A DNA stretch of 6,840 nt from Alcaligenaceae bacterium (GTDB taxonomy: Bacteria > Pseudomonadota > Gammaproteobacteria > Burkholderiales > Burkholderiaceae): NCBI GenBank assembly GCA_947372575.1, contig CANBUF010000102.1, positions 1 through 6,840 on the forward strand. The letters are read 5' to 3'. The notes below the pieces were generated by a model. It was not told the origin of the DNA and did not search any database. It saw nothing but the letters and a program-made list of their open reading frames with translations. The position numbers and the translations under genes are program-made. Each line of letters opens with the position of its first letter. The first letter of the stretch is position 1. This document shows, piece by piece, positions 5,762 to 6,840 of the stretch.

Positions 5762-6840
5762 ATGAAGCGTATCGTAATTACAGGTAGTGGCGCCATTTGT
5801 GGCGCCGGTCAGGACCCCGCTAGCATTGTGGCCACACTGGTGGCGGGTCAAAGTGCTGTGGGTCCGATTAGCAGTTGGGATGCCCAGGCCTGGCCATGCA
5901 AGGTTGCTGCCGAAGTCCAGGATTACAACGGTGCAAAATTACTCGGTGATCGCAAGCTGCTTAAGCTTGTCCGTCGTTCGGACGTATTTGGTATCTATGC
6001 AGGCGGGCAGGCGATTGAGCAGGCTGGCTTGCCAGCCGCGCGCGAAGCGCTTGACGAAGCTGCAGCCGCAGAGTTTGCTGACCAGACAGGTTGCTATGTG
6101 GGCTCGGGCGGTGGAGCCTTTGAAGTCAACTACGACTTTTTTCCCTTGATGTCAGAGTCCAAAGGCAGCCTCGAACAGTTCGGTCGTGAATTACCAAACA
6201 TGGTTAACCCGATGTGGTTGCTGCGTTCGCTCCCGAATAATGTGCTGTGCCATGTGAGTATTCGTCATCAACTCAAGGGCCCTAACGGCTGCATTACCAA
6301 TCACACCACAAGCGGTATTTTGTCCGTCATTGAAAGTGCATGGGCGTTGCGTGAAGGCGATGCGGAGCGCGTTGTTGCCATTAGCCACGATGCGCCGATT
6401 GAGCCGCAGACCTTGCAATACCTCAATTGCGTTGGACTGGTTAGCAAGGGCGCCCTTCGTCCATTTGATACACAGCATGACGGTTGCGTGCTGGGTGAGG
6501 GCGCTGCAGCCTTTGTTCTTGAGACTGAGGCCTCTGCCGATGCACGGGGCGCGACCATACTTGCTGAATACCTCGGTGGAGGAGATGCCTCCGAAGGCGA
6601 GGGCATCTTTACAATTCGCGATGATGGCGATGGTTTGTCGCGCGCGATCGAAGCCGCATTGCTCGACGCCGGCTTGAGCGCAGCAGACGTCGGAATGGTG
6701 GTGGCGCATGGCAATGGTACTGAGCAGTCAGATGCCTCCGAGGCCGCTGCGCTGGTTCGTGTCTTTGGTGCGGATATGCCGCCAGTCACGGCTTTTAAGT
6801 GGTCCTACGGGCACTCGTTTGCTTCTTCGGGATTGCTCGA
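5762..6840 (+). CDS. FabF-like ketosynthase homologue lacking the nucleophilic Cys, possible chain-length-factor subunit (partial at right edge)
   Basis: My translation gives 359 complete codons with no stop up to the window end, so some 45-60 residues are probably missing. The protein follows the FabF fold: VITGSGAI at the N-terminus, GSGGG near 119, RPFDTQHDGCVLGEGAA in the middle, AHGNGTE with His316, and KWSYGH with Lys346 and His351. At the nucleophile, where active enzymes read TACASG, it reads NHTTSG, with Thr182 in the Cys position (codon 6305-6307). The nearest Cys (177) is five residues upstream and not equivalent. Both His are kept, so decarboxylation without acyl transfer is conceivable, as in KSQ or chain-length-factor proteins, whose usual substitution is Gln rather than Thr. 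GGTGA at 5752-5756 lies 5 bases before the ATG; an in-frame GTG at 5753 is an alternative start. It most likely pairs with the preceding ketosynthase. Confidence 0.85.
   Translation, partial: MKRIVITGSGAICGAGQDPASIVATLVAGQSAVGPISSWDAQAWPCKVAAEVQDYNGAKLLGDRKLLKLVRRSDVFGIYAGGQAIEQAGLPAAREALDEAAAAEFADQTGCYVGSGGGAFEVNYDFFPLMSESKGSLEQFGRELPNMVNPMWLLRSLPNNVLCHVSIRHQLKGPNGCITNHTTSGILSVIESAWALREGDAERVVAISHDAPIEPQTLQYLNCVGLVSKGALRPFDTQHDGCVLGEGAAAFVLETEASADARGATILAEYLGGGDASEGEGIFTIRDDGDGLSRAIEAALLDAGLSAADVGMVVAHGNGTEQSDASEAAALVRVFGADMPPVTAFKWSYGHSFASSGLL

Noticed and set aside
6191..6709. Minus-strand open frame of 172 codons opposite the second ketosynthase homologue
   Set aside because: The plus strand carries an uninterrupted ketosynthase-fold reading frame with conserved motifs across the whole interval; the antisense frame has no recognisable features.

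Overview
The window is a fully coding stretch of a moderately GC-rich proteobacterial genome, with no gap over 131 bases. Codon choice, the Gram-negative-style gene set and the TAAAAT-type -10 elements suggest a betaproteobacterium. That placement is an inference, because no rRNA or taxon-specific marker is present.

Layout. (1) Positions 1-1363, minus strand: a CoA-acylating methylmalonate-semialdehyde dehydrogenase (mmsA), cut by the left edge. (2) 1364-1485: a divergent intergenic region with candidate promoters in both directions. (3) 1486-3005, plus strand: two short-chain dehydrogenases 5 bases apart. The first carries the Y-x6-K active site and the sequence hallmarks of FabL-type enoyl-ACP reductase. 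The second is a FabG-type 3-oxoacyl-ACP reductase with Y-x3-K. (4) 3006-3136: a 131-base gap with a promoter-like element and a small hairpin. (5) 3137-6840, plus strand: four tightly packed genes. They are an unusually long acyl carrier protein, a double-hotdog FabA/FabZ-like dehydratase, a complete FabF-type ketosynthase and a second FabF-like protein cut by the right edge. The second FabF-like protein has threonine where the nucleophilic cysteine should be.

Together the plus-strand genes supply every step of a reductive chain-elongation cycle on a dedicated carrier: condensation, ketoreduction, dehydration and enoyl reduction. No FabD or FabH is seen, so malonyl loading and priming would come from the housekeeping pathway or from genes outside the window. 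The ketosynthase followed by a Cys-less ketosynthase homologue recalls the KS/chain-length-factor pairs of type II polyketide and aryl polyene systems. The order ACP-dehydratase-KS-KS recalls the rhizobial acpXL-fabZXL-fabF2XL-fabF1XL cluster for very-long-chain lipid A acyl groups. A built-in enoyl reductase favours a saturated or partly saturated acyl product over a polyene. The product is not identifiable from this window.
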